Assembly (NCBI GenBank): GCA_026706025.1
Contig: JAPOZO010000032.1
Coordinates: 1 to 64,000, forward strand
Source of the DNA: Candidatus Poribacteria bacterium
GTDB lineage: Bacteria > Poribacteria > WGA-4E > WGA-3G
DNA length: 64,000 nt
Reading direction: 5' to 3'
Shown here: positions 49,444-57,354 of the stretch, piece after piece
How the letters are laid out: each line of letters starts with the position of its first letter
Position numbering within the stretch: position 1 is the first letter of the stretch
Position numbers and translations under genes: made by a program
The notes under the pieces: generated by a model
Told to the model about the DNA's origin: nothing
What the model saw: only the letters and a program-made list of their open reading frames with translations
Databases searched by the model: none

Positions 49444-50358
49444 CTATTTCAGTTTCAATTGCCCCCAAGTTGTTGTTAGCAACTGTGCTTGAGGTTGAAC
49501 GGGTAACGCTGCAGGGTCAAACCAATCCGCCTCATAATTGCCGTCCCCTGTTAATTGTTTTGACTTGCGGCTACCTAAATCGAATGTGAAGATTCCATCT
49601 GAAATATAAAGCACCTTGTCTCCGAGTGGAGACCAAGCCGGAGAAGACCCCGTTACCAATTTCTTCAATCCAGTGCCATCACGATCCAGAACATAGACCC
49701 CTTTCTGCGACCAGAGAAAGGCCATTTTGCTGCCATCTGGCGACCACGCAGCGTGGATCAATGTTGCGGGTTCATCGACTTCAAACAGCGTCGTCTCTTC
49801 GTGGGTGTTGACATTTATGATACGGAGAGCAGTTCGTCCAATATTGTGTGGGAGTCTGTAAGTAAATACGATCTCTGAACCGTCGGGCGACCAAGCGGGA
49901 AAGCCTGCAATACGTCCAGATGATACAACATGTGCTTCAGTGCGTTCATCTATATCCGCAATATAGATCGCCTCACTGAGTGCCCGATGATATGCCACCT
50001 TCTTACCATCTGGTGACCAAGTCGGGAACTCTCTATAGGCTACATCTTTCAACACCTTCCGCACATTTTTTCCATCAGCGTCCATGATATAGATGTCGCG
50101 AATGCCGTGTCGGTCAGAGTGAAAAGCGATATGCTCACCCGTGGGAGACCAAACAGGCGAACCGTCGCGGGCACCATTGAGCGTCAAGTTCTTTTGTTGA
50201 GTTCCATCAACATTCATTATATAAATCTCAGCATCACCATCGCGGGTAGATGTAAACACGATTTTAGATGTTTTCGGGGCTTCTGCTATTACGGAAACGA
50301 CACCGTTGGACAAAAGAAGACTGATGCAACAAAACAGCGTAAAAATTTTAGTGTTCAT
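49444..50358 (-). CDS. Exported TolB-like (PD40) propeller with TTTWGxLK tail
   Basis: 304 residues with a signal peptide (MNTKIFTLFCCISLLLSNGV). Six to seven PD40/WD40-like blades follow, with repeated AWSPDGSK or WSPDGKKVAY stretches as in TolB and DPP6-type propellers. After the last blade (LTGDGNYEADWFDP) a short linker leads to QLLTTTWGQLKLK, almost the same ending as the discoidin-like protein at 15756-16457. It is probably secreted or surface-bound; its partner is unknown. Confidence 0.8.
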   Translation of the reverse strand: MNTKIFTLFCCISLLLSNGVVSVIAEAPKTSKIVFTSTRDGDAEIYIMNVDGTQQKNLTLNGARDGSPVWSPTGEHIAFHSDRHGIRDIYIMDADGKNVRKVLKDVAYREFPTWSPDGKKVAYHRALSEAIYIADIDERTEAHVVSSGRIAGFPAWSPDGSEIVFTYRLPHNIGRTALRIINVNTHEETTLFEVDEPATLIHAAWSPDGSKMAFLWSQKGVYVLDRDGTGLKKLVTGSSPAWSPLGDKVLYISDGIFTFDLGSRKSKQLTGDGNYEADWFDPAALPVQPQAQLLTTTWGQLKLK

Positions 50359-50489
50359 AGTATTGCCTCTCTCAGGTTCAAAGTCCTTTATAATATTTGG
50401 TTTTTAGGTAGGAAATAAGGTTTGATTTGCATAGCAATGCCTCTAATTTATACCAATTTTAACACACTTCTCAGCTTTTTGCAATCCTA

Positions 50490-50518
50490 TTGACTTAAAT
50501 CGGAGTTTGAAGTACAAT
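50490..50518 (+). promoter_or_regulatory. Sigma-70 promoter, sulfatase copy A
   Basis: TTGACT (50490-50495) and TACAAT (50513-50518) are 17 bases apart, 25 bases before the start. The same arrangement recurs before the next sulfatase, showing that promoter and gene were duplicated together. Confidence 0.8.
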
Positions 50519-50542
50519 CATTACCAAAAACTGGGAGTTGCA

Positions 50543-52153
50543 ATGAACACATCAGACCGTCCGAACATTCTTTGGATCTCGTTAGAGGATACAACACCGC
50601 GCTTCGGTTGCTACGGGGACACGCTTGCGCGTACACCGAACGTTGACCGGCTCGCTGCAGGCGGGTGTCGGTTTCCAAATGCCTTTTCAACAGCCGGCGT
50701 CTGTGCACCCAGTCGTTCCGCTATTATCACCGGTATGTATCAGACTTCCATTGGAACACATCACCATCGGACCACGCATACAGACCCAAGTACACCTGAC
50801 CTACCGACGCCGTATTCTGCTGTTCCGCCACCTTATGTGAAAACCTTCACTGAATATCTGAGAGGGGCAGGCTATTATTGCACCAACAATAGTAAAACAG
50901 ACTATCAGTTTACACCTCCTATCACAGCGTGGGATGACAATAGCAATCAAGGACACTGGCGAAATCGTGCGGAAGGGCAACCCTTCTTTTCCGTTTTTAA
51001 CCCAACCGTTACACACGAAAGCGGTATGTGGGAAAAGGAAGATCGTCCACTGACCACGAATTCGGATGACGTGGAATTACCACCTTATTTACCAGATACA
51101 CCTAAAGCCCGTGCTGCATTGGCTCGACAGTACGATAACCTCGCCACTGCTGATACACGTGTCGGAGAGTTGTTAGATCAACTCGAAGAGGACGGCCTCG
51201 CTGAAAATACCATTGTCTTTATTTGGAGCGACCACGGTGAAGGACTTCCGCGCGGTAAACGTTGGCCCTATGATGCGGGGATTCAAATTCCGTTGATTGT
51301 GCGTTGGCACGAAGCACTTAATCCAGGGAGTGAAAGTGATCAATTGGTGAGTTTGATTGACCTCGGTCCCACTGTGCTTTCGTTATGTGGTGTTCAAGCA
51401 CCGCAGCACCTACATGGACAACCCTTCCTTGGCCCCGAAAAAGTAGAACGTGAATATATTTTTGCGACGCGCGACCGCCTTGATTTATCGTATCACATGC
51501 TGCGTGCTGTGCGGGATAAAAAGTATAAATACATCCGAAATTATTACCCCGAAAAGCCGTATCTCCGCTGGGATCCTTACCGCAATAGCCATCCGGTGAT
51601 GCAGGAGATGTGGCGACTTCACACCGAAGGCAAATTAGAGGGGGATCAATTGGTCATGTTCCAATCACCGTGCCCCACTGAGGAGCTCTATGATGTGGAA
51701 AATGACAAGTATGAACTCAACAACTTAGCAGAGAATGCAGCACATGCAAATGTGCTTAAGCGGATGCGAGAAACGTTGGGAGAATGGCAAACTGAATTCG
51801 GGGATATGGGGTATATATCCGAAGAACAGATGGTGGCGAAATGGTATCCTAACGGCACACAACCCCAAACGGCACCACCACTTTTCATTCCGATTAACGC
51901 GTCTAACCCTGGTATGGAACCTACTCATGAAGATGGAGAATGGGACGCACCGCTGCTTCTGCAACTCCATTGTTCAACACAAGGTGCCTCAATTGCGTAT
52001 ACAACCGAACCAGGTGAAGATGTCCGATGGCAGTTGTATACAGAACCTTTGCGTTTACCGAAAGGTGAAACTGTTATAAGAGCAAAAGCAATTCGGATCG
52101 GTTACAAAGAGAGCGATGAAAAATCTCTAAAATTCACAGTTTCAGACAACTAA
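50543..52153 (+). CDS. Sulfatase with C-terminal chitobiase-like domain, copy A
   Basis: 536 residues from the ATG at 50543, with GGGAG upstream. SLEDTTPRFGCYGD gives the first metal site, C54 in AGVCAPSRSAIITG the formylglycine site, and WSDHGEGLPRGKRWPYDAG the second metal site. The last 70 residues (LHCSTQGASIAYTTEPGED, LRLPKGETVIRAKAIRIGYK) are a CHB_HEX_C-type beta domain. No signal peptide. It has a close tandem paralog downstream (copy B). Confidence 0.92.
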   Translation: MNTSDRPNILWISLEDTTPRFGCYGDTLARTPNVDRLAAGGCRFPNAFSTAGVCAPSRSAIITGMYQTSIGTHHHRTTHTDPSTPDLPTPYSAVPPPYVKTFTEYLRGAGYYCTNNSKTDYQFTPPITAWDDNSNQGHWRNRAEGQPFFSVFNPTVTHESGMWEKEDRPLTTNSDDVELPPYLPDTPKARAALARQYDNLATADTRVGELLDQLEEDGLAENTIVFIWSDHGEGLPRGKRWPYDAGIQIPLIVRWHEALNPGSESDQLVSLIDLGPTVLSLCGVQAPQHLHGQPFLGPEKVEREYIFATRDRLDLSYHMLRAVRDKKYKYIRNYYPEKPYLRWDPYRNSHPVMQEMWRLHTEGKLEGDQLVMFQSPCPTEELYDVENDKYELNNLAENAAHANVLKRMRETLGEWQTEFGDMGYISEEQMVAKWYPNGTQPQTAPPLFIPINASNPGMEPTHEDGEWDAPLLLQLHCSTQGASIAYTTEPGEDVRWQLYTEPLRLPKGETVIRAKAIRIGYKESDEKSLKFTVSDN

Positions 52154-52179
52154 ATGCCCCTGAATGCTTAGACACCCTA

Positions 52180-52208
52180 TTGACTTAAACCGCTGTTTGA
52201 GGTACAAT
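52180..52208 (+). promoter_or_regulatory. Sigma-70 promoter, sulfatase copy B
   Basis: TTGACT (52180-52185) and TACAAT (52203-52208) are 17 bases apart, 24 bases before the start. The spacer differs from copy A at only a few bases. Confidence 0.8.
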
Positions 52209-52231
52209 CTTGTCAAAAACAGGGAGTCGTA

Positions 52232-53842
52232 ATGAACATATCAGACCGCCCGAACATTCTTTGGATCTCGTTAGAGGATACAACACCGCGATTCGGTTGT
52301 TACGGAGACCCAATCGCTCGCACCCCGAATATTGACCGCCTCGCTGCAGGCGGGTGTCGGTTTCCGAATGCGTTTTCAACTGCTGGGGTCTGCGCCCCGA
52401 GCCGTTCTGCAATCATTACCAGTATGTACCAGACCTCCATCGGTACGCACCATATGCGGACACGGCATACGAACCCGAACACCCCCGACATGCCGACACC
52501 GTATTCCGCAGTGCCGCCCCCTTATGTCAAGACTTTCACCGAATATCTCCGAGGCGCGGGCTATTACTGCACGAATAATAGCAAAACCGACTACCAGTTT
52601 ACACCCCCCATCACGGCGTGGGATGAAAGCGACAACACCGCACACTGGCGAAATCGCGACGCAGAGCAACCCTTCTTTTCGGTCTTCAATCCAGGTGTTA
52701 CGCACGAAAGCGGTATGTGGGAACGAGAGAATCGCCCGTTGACCACAACCACGAATCCAGACGATGTGCAGTTACCACCCTATCTGCCCGATACGCCGAA
52801 AGCGAGGCAGGCATTGGCGCGCCAATACGATAACCTCGCGACCGCCGACGCACGCGTCGGTGAACTGTTGGATCAGCTAGAAGAGGATGGGCTTGCTGAG
52901 AACACTATTGTCTTTCTCTGGAGCGATCACGGCGAAGGACTTCCACGCGGTAAACGATGGCCCTACGATGCAGGTATCCGTATCCCCTTGATTGTCCGAT
53001 GGCCCGGCACCCTGAGTCCAGGCAGTACCACTGAACAACTGGTGAGTTTGATTGACCTCGGCCCCACGGTGCTTTCACTCTGTGACGTGCAGGCACCCCA
53101 GCACCTGCAGGGACAACCGTTTCTCGGTCCACAGACGATTGAACGCGATTACATCTTTGCGACACGCGACCGTTATGACGAATCCTACGATATGATGCGC
53201 GCTGTGCGAGATAAGCGGTATAAATACATCAAAAATTATTACCCTGAAAAGCCGTATCTGCTTTGGATTCCGTATCGCAATCGGCATCCAGTCATGCAGG
53301 AGATGTGGCGGTTGTATGCCGCGGGTGAATTAGAGGGGGATCAGGCGGTTATGTTTCGTTCGCCGCGTCCGGCTGAAGAGCTCTACGATACCGAAAATGA
53401 TAAGTATGAACTCAACAATTTGGCAGAAGACGCTGAACACCAAGATGTGCTGGAACGGATGCGCCGGACACTAACAGCGTGGCAATCCGAATTCGGCGAT
53501 ATGGGAAATATACCTGAAGAACAGATGGTTGCAACGTGGTATCCTGATGGTACGCAACCGCAAACGGCGGCTCCGATTTTTATTCCGATTAACGCCGAAC
53601 ATCCGGGCACAGAAGTAGCACATAGAGTTGGTGAATGGGCGGCTCCGCTTATTTTACAACTTCACTGCTCCACGCAAGGGGCATCCATTGCCTATACGAC
53701 GGAGCAAGGAGACGATGCCCGTTGGCGGTTGTATACCGATCCGCTACGTCTACCAAAGGGCGAAACAAGCGTCCGCGCGAAAGCGATTCGCATCGGCTAT
53801 AGTGAAAGTGAAGAGAAAACGATTCATCTTAAGGTCTTATAA
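52232..53842 (+). CDS. Sulfatase with C-terminal chitobiase-like domain, copy B
   Basis: A 536-residue tandem paralog of copy A, similar along its full length: SLEDTTPRFGCYGDPIAR, C54 in AGVCAPSRSAIITS, WSDHGEGLPRGKRWPYDAG and the same C-terminal CHB_HEX_C-like domain. Differences cluster in loops and near the active-site GM/SM position after the sulfatase signature, so substrates may differ slightly. It has its own promoter. A lactonase gene follows 14 bases after the stop and is probably co-transcribed. Confidence 0.92.
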   Translation: MNISDRPNILWISLEDTTPRFGCYGDPIARTPNIDRLAAGGCRFPNAFSTAGVCAPSRSAIITSMYQTSIGTHHMRTRHTNPNTPDMPTPYSAVPPPYVKTFTEYLRGAGYYCTNNSKTDYQFTPPITAWDESDNTAHWRNRDAEQPFFSVFNPGVTHESGMWERENRPLTTTTNPDDVQLPPYLPDTPKARQALARQYDNLATADARVGELLDQLEEDGLAENTIVFLWSDHGEGLPRGKRWPYDAGIRIPLIVRWPGTLSPGSTTEQLVSLIDLGPTVLSLCDVQAPQHLQGQPFLGPQTIERDYIFATRDRYDESYDMMRAVRDKRYKYIKNYYPEKPYLLWIPYRNRHPVMQEMWRLYAAGELEGDQAVMFRSPRPAEELYDTENDKYELNNLAEDAEHQDVLERMRRTLTAWQSEFGDMGNIPEEQMVATWYPDGTQPQTAAPIFIPINAEHPGTEVAHRVGEWAAPLILQLHCSTQGASIAYTTEQGDDARWRLYTDPLRLPKGETSVRAKAIRIGYSESEEKTIHLKVL

Positions 53843-53856
53843 GGAGATTAATAATA

Positions 53857-54951
53857 ATGGCACAACAGAACAGCCAAGACTATTTCGTTTACGTCGGCAC
53901 CTATACAGATGGAAACAGCGAAGGGATTTACGTCTACCGCTTAGACGGCGCGACGGGTGCCTTGGAATATAGCAGCAAAATAACAGGCGTTGAGAATCCA
54001 TCGTTTGTAGAGATACACCCGAGCGGACAATATCTCTATGCTGTCAACGAACTTAACGAGTTTGAAGGCAAAGATAGTGGTGCTGTCACGGCATTTTATA
54101 TTCATAAAGAGACAGGAGAGATTAGCTATCTCAACCAACGCGCGACCGGCGGTGGTGCCCCGTGCCATCTAAGTGTGGATTCGACTGGTAAATGTCTGCT
54201 CGTGGCGAATTACGGTGGTGGCAGCGTCACTGCTTTCCCGATTGCGTCGGACGGTAGGCTGGGTGAAGCCTCCGATTTCGTGCAGCATCAGGGATCCAGC
54301 GTCAATCCACAACGACAGATGGAACCGCACGCGCACGCGATCATGATTGATCCGGGTAATCGTTACGCTTTTTCACCCGACCTCGGGCTTGATAAAGTGC
54401 TCATCTACCAATTAGATGCGAAAAACGGGAAACTCACGCCTAATACGCAACCGTGGGCGCGTGTGCAGCCCGGTGCGGGACCTCGGCATTTCGATTTCCA
54501 TCCGAACGGTCAATATGCTTATGTAATTAACGAGATAGATTCTACATTCACTGCTTTCCGGTACGACGCGAAAGCCGGAACACTCACTGAATTCCAAACG
54601 ATTTCCACACTCCCCGATGATTTCGACGGCACCAGTCATTGTGCCGATATCCACGTCCATCCTTCCGGGAAGTTCTTGTACGGGTCAAATCGTGGGCATG
54701 ATAGTATTGCAATCTGCGCGATTGATGCGGAAACGGGAATGTTGAGTTCTATCGGCTTTGAATCTACACAAGGGCAGGCACCTCGAAACTTCGGGCTGAA
54801 TCCAGAAGGCACCTTCCTCTTTGCGGCAAATCAGCGGACGGATACAGTTGTTACGTTCACTATTGACGCTGAAACGGGTGAGTTGAACGCGACTGGCGAT
54901 GTAGCGGAGGTGCCGACACCTGTCTGTTTGAAGATGTTGGCGTGTGGTTAG
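53857..54951 (+). CDS. Lactonase-family protein (YbhE/Pgl-like)
   Basis: A 364-residue seven-bladed propeller of the 6-phosphogluconolactonase/YbhE family: YFVYVGTYTDGNSEGIYVYR, NPSFVEIHPSGQYLYAVNEL, GGGAPCHLSVDSTGKCLLVA, PHAHAIMIDPGNRYAFSPDL and GPRHFDFHPNGQYAYVINEI. It opens lactones made by sugar dehydrogenases. There is no signal peptide, so it is cytoplasmic. AAGGAG precedes the ATG. Lying directly after a sulfatase, it may act on the desulfated, oxidised sugar. Confidence 0.9.
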   Translation: MAQQNSQDYFVYVGTYTDGNSEGIYVYRLDGATGALEYSSKITGVENPSFVEIHPSGQYLYAVNELNEFEGKDSGAVTAFYIHKETGEISYLNQRATGGGAPCHLSVDSTGKCLLVANYGGGSVTAFPIASDGRLGEASDFVQHQGSSVNPQRQMEPHAHAIMIDPGNRYAFSPDLGLDKVLIYQLDAKNGKLTPNTQPWARVQPGAGPRHFDFHPNGQYAYVINEIDSTFTAFRYDAKAGTLTEFQTISTLPDDFDGTSHCADIHVHPSGKFLYGSNRGHDSIAICAIDAETGMLSSIGFESTQGQAPRNFGLNPEGTFLFAANQRTDTVVTFTIDAETGELNATGDVAEVPTPVCLKMLACG

Positions 54952-54964
54952 TTCTTTACGTTGA

Positions 54965-54988
54965 TGGGCGGGCACTGAAACCCGCCCA
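54965..54988. terminator. Bidirectional hairpin between convergent genes
   Basis: Perfect 8-bp arms TGGGCGGG and CCCGCCCA with an 8-base loop, between the stops at 54951 (plus) and 54995 (minus). G/C-rich, without a long T-run. Confidence 0.65.
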
Positions 54989-54994
54989 AACACA

Positions 54995-56599
54995 TTAGCG
55001 CTCGTGGCGACGCTGTCTACGAAGTTCTTGGAGTTTATCCCATGGATAGATAAGACAGCGATCCGCCCAATCTCGATAAAGTCCAGTGAGTTCTTCAAGT
55101 TTCTGTGGATGCTTAGCGGCGAGATCGTTAATTTCCGTCCGTTCCGCTTCCAGATCGTAGAGTTCCCAATCACCGGGAAACTTACAGACGAGTTTCCAGT
55201 TATCTTGTCGGACTGCACAATTACCCTCATGTTCCCAATAGAGTACGTCTTTACCGTTACTCTTTCCATCAAAAATCGGCATTAAGCTTGTTCCCTCTAA
55301 CGGCAAAATAGGTTTTCCATCGTGTTCTTCAGGATAAGTCGCGCCTGAAACCTCAAGGCATGTTGCCATGATATCTGGCAGTTGTCCGGGTTGATGCCGT
55401 AATTCTCCGGCAGCCTTTATGGCATCTGGCCAATGCGCTATTAGCGGCGTAGCAATTCCGCCTTCATGTACCCAATGTTTGTACAATCGGAAAGGGGTAT
55501 TAGATAGGTTTGCCCACGGCACGCCGTAACTCTGATAAGTCGTCTCCGGCCCCGGCATGATGGTGGGGTCGTTGCCCCGATAGACGGGTTGACCATCAGA
55601 AGTCGTATCGGTACTGATGAGTGAACCCTTGTCCCGTATTGCCGGGGGGCCACCGAGTTCTTCCGCGCAACCACCGTTATCGGCTAAAAACAGGATGAGC
55701 GTGTTATCGAGCTGTCCCGTCTCCTCCAGCGTGTCAATAATTTGTCCAATGCCTGCATCCATCCGGGTGATTTGTGCAGCGTAGACTTCCATGCGACGTT
55801 GATTCCACTCCTTATATTCTGCTTCGGTCCAAGGTAGTTGGGAGGAATCACGTGCTGTGAGCTGCCAGGACTCATCTAAAATTCCCATCTCCCGCATCCG
55901 TGAGAGTCGTTCTTCTCGGAGTTCGTCCCATCCAGCGGCAAAACGTCCGTTGTAGCGTGCAATATCTTCTTCGTGGGCGTGCAAGGGCCAATGTGGTGCC
56001 GTGTAAGCGACATAGGTAAAGAATGGACGTTCCGGTGTCTTTTCAGTATGATTTCGGATATACGTCGCCGCTTCATGGCTAACAGCATCCGTGAAGAAAT
56101 AGCCTTCAGGGAGTTCATCGTGCTGGATACGCGTGTTATTTCGCGTGAGTGTATTCGGCTTCCAGAAGTTTGCGGCACCGGTGATAATACCGTAGTACTC
56201 GTCAAATCCGCGTTGGCAGGGCCAACTGTGTTTGGGGCCATCGGGGCCAGCGTGGCGCGAGATATGCCATTTGCCGCTCATATACGTGCCGTAGCCTTCT
56301 GAACGAACTGCATCGGCAATAGTAATACAGCGGTCATTAAGGTCCCCACGATAGCCCTCAAGTCCGTCGTTGCCCATCATGTGTCCGACACCTGTCTGGT
56401 GTGGATGCAACCCTGTAAGCATGGAGGCACGGGATGGACAGCAGCGTGCGGTATTGTAAAACTGCGTAAACCGCAGCCCGCCAGTGGCGAGCCGGTCAAG
56501 ATTTGGCGTGTGGACTTCGCCCCCGTAGCAGCCTAAGTCGGAAAAACCCATGTCGTCGTTGAGAATGAGGACAATATTCGGTTTACTATTTTCGTTCAT
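54995..56599 (-). CDS. Sulfatase (arylsulfatase A-like)
   Basis: 534 residues from the ATG at 56599, preceded by GAGGTGC. LNDDMGFSDLGCYGG carries the metal Asp pair (D15-D16); the formylglycine site is C53 in ARCCPSRASMLTGLHP, here a CCPSR form. SGKWHISRHAGPDG and LADNGGCAEELGG complete the active site. It is longer than the other four and has the long middle region typical of arylsulfatase A-type enzymes. No signal peptide. It is divergent from the phosphatidyltransferase gene. Confidence 0.92.
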   Translation of the reverse strand: MNENSKPNIVLILNDDMGFSDLGCYGGEVHTPNLDRLATGGLRFTQFYNTARCCPSRASMLTGLHPHQTGVGHMMGNDGLEGYRGDLNDRCITIADAVRSEGYGTYMSGKWHISRHAGPDGPKHSWPCQRGFDEYYGIITGAANFWKPNTLTRNNTRIQHDELPEGYFFTDAVSHEAATYIRNHTEKTPERPFFTYVAYTAPHWPLHAHEEDIARYNGRFAAGWDELREERLSRMREMGILDESWQLTARDSSQLPWTEAEYKEWNQRRMEVYAAQITRMDAGIGQIIDTLEETGQLDNTLILFLADNGGCAEELGGPPAIRDKGSLISTDTTSDGQPVYRGNDPTIMPGPETTYQSYGVPWANLSNTPFRLYKHWVHEGGIATPLIAHWPDAIKAAGELRHQPGQLPDIMATCLEVSGATYPEEHDGKPILPLEGTSLMPIFDGKSNGKDVLYWEHEGNCAVRQDNWKLVCKFPGDWELYDLEAERTEINDLAAKHPQKLEELTGLYRDWADRCLIYPWDKLQELRRQRRHER

Positions 56600-56731
56600 A
56601 AAATAAGCACCTCTTCTGTTTTTATAATTTGGTGTTGTTTTTGGCAATCCAATATGCTATTATAAAAAAATAGACCCAAAACCCGAATAGAAATGACCCA
56701 CGGAAATCCAGATCCGCAAAGGAGTAAAACC

Positions 56732-57334
56732 ATGATTGCGAATTTGATTACGCTCTTCCGCCTGATTCTCGCCTTTGTTGTGATTTCCCTCTTTGGATAT
56801 CACATATACTTAGACATTTTGCTTGTTGTGCTAATCGGTTTTATCCTATTCCTTGATGCGGTTGACGGTTATGTTGCTCGCAAACTGAATCAGACTTCCG
56901 ATTTTGGTGCGTTGTTTGACATCATCGGCGACCGAATTGTCGAATGCATCTTCTGGGTTTACTTCGCTGTAGTTGGGTTGATCCCATTCTGGATTCCAGT
57001 GATCGTGATTGCGCGAGGGTTTTTCACAGACGGCTTGCGAAGTGCTGCCTTTGCGCAAGGCAAAACAGCCTTCGGTGAGAACACTATGATGTCTTCCAAA
57101 TGGACCCGTGCCCTTACGAGTTCACGCATAAGCCGTAGTATCTACGGCATTGCGAAAGCTGTTGCTTTCATCTATCTTGGTGGTGTTATTGCCTTCACGA
57201 ATTCTGGCATTCATCCGGAATTAATCGTCGGTCTGGAATTAGCAGGCGTAATACTCTCTGGTGTAACTGTCGCTATGTGCCTTATTCGCGGACTTCCTGT
57301 TCTGGTTGACGGTTGGAAGTATGTCAAAGAGTAA
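56732..57334 (+). CDS. CDP-alcohol phosphatidyltransferase family protein
   Basis: 200 residues from the ATG at 56732, preceded by AAAGGAG. It has four to six membrane helices and the complete family motif: D45-G46, A49-R50, G59, D63 and D67 (DGYVAR ... GALFDIIGD). It joins a CDP-activated lipid to an alcohol at the inner membrane. It could be a PgsA-like phosphatidylglycerophosphate synthase, but other acceptors such as inositol or glycerol are possible. Confidence 0.88.
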   Translation: MIANLITLFRLILAFVVISLFGYHIYLDILLVVLIGFILFLDAVDGYVARKLNQTSDFGALFDIIGDRIVECIFWVYFAVVGLIPFWIPVIVIARGFFTDGLRSAAFAQGKTAFGENTMMSSKWTRALTSSRISRSIYGIAKAVAFIYLGGVIAFTNSGIHPELIVGLELAGVILSGVTVAMCLIRGLPVLVDGWKYVKE

Positions 57335-57354
57335 CACCATCAGCAGCGCAGCCG

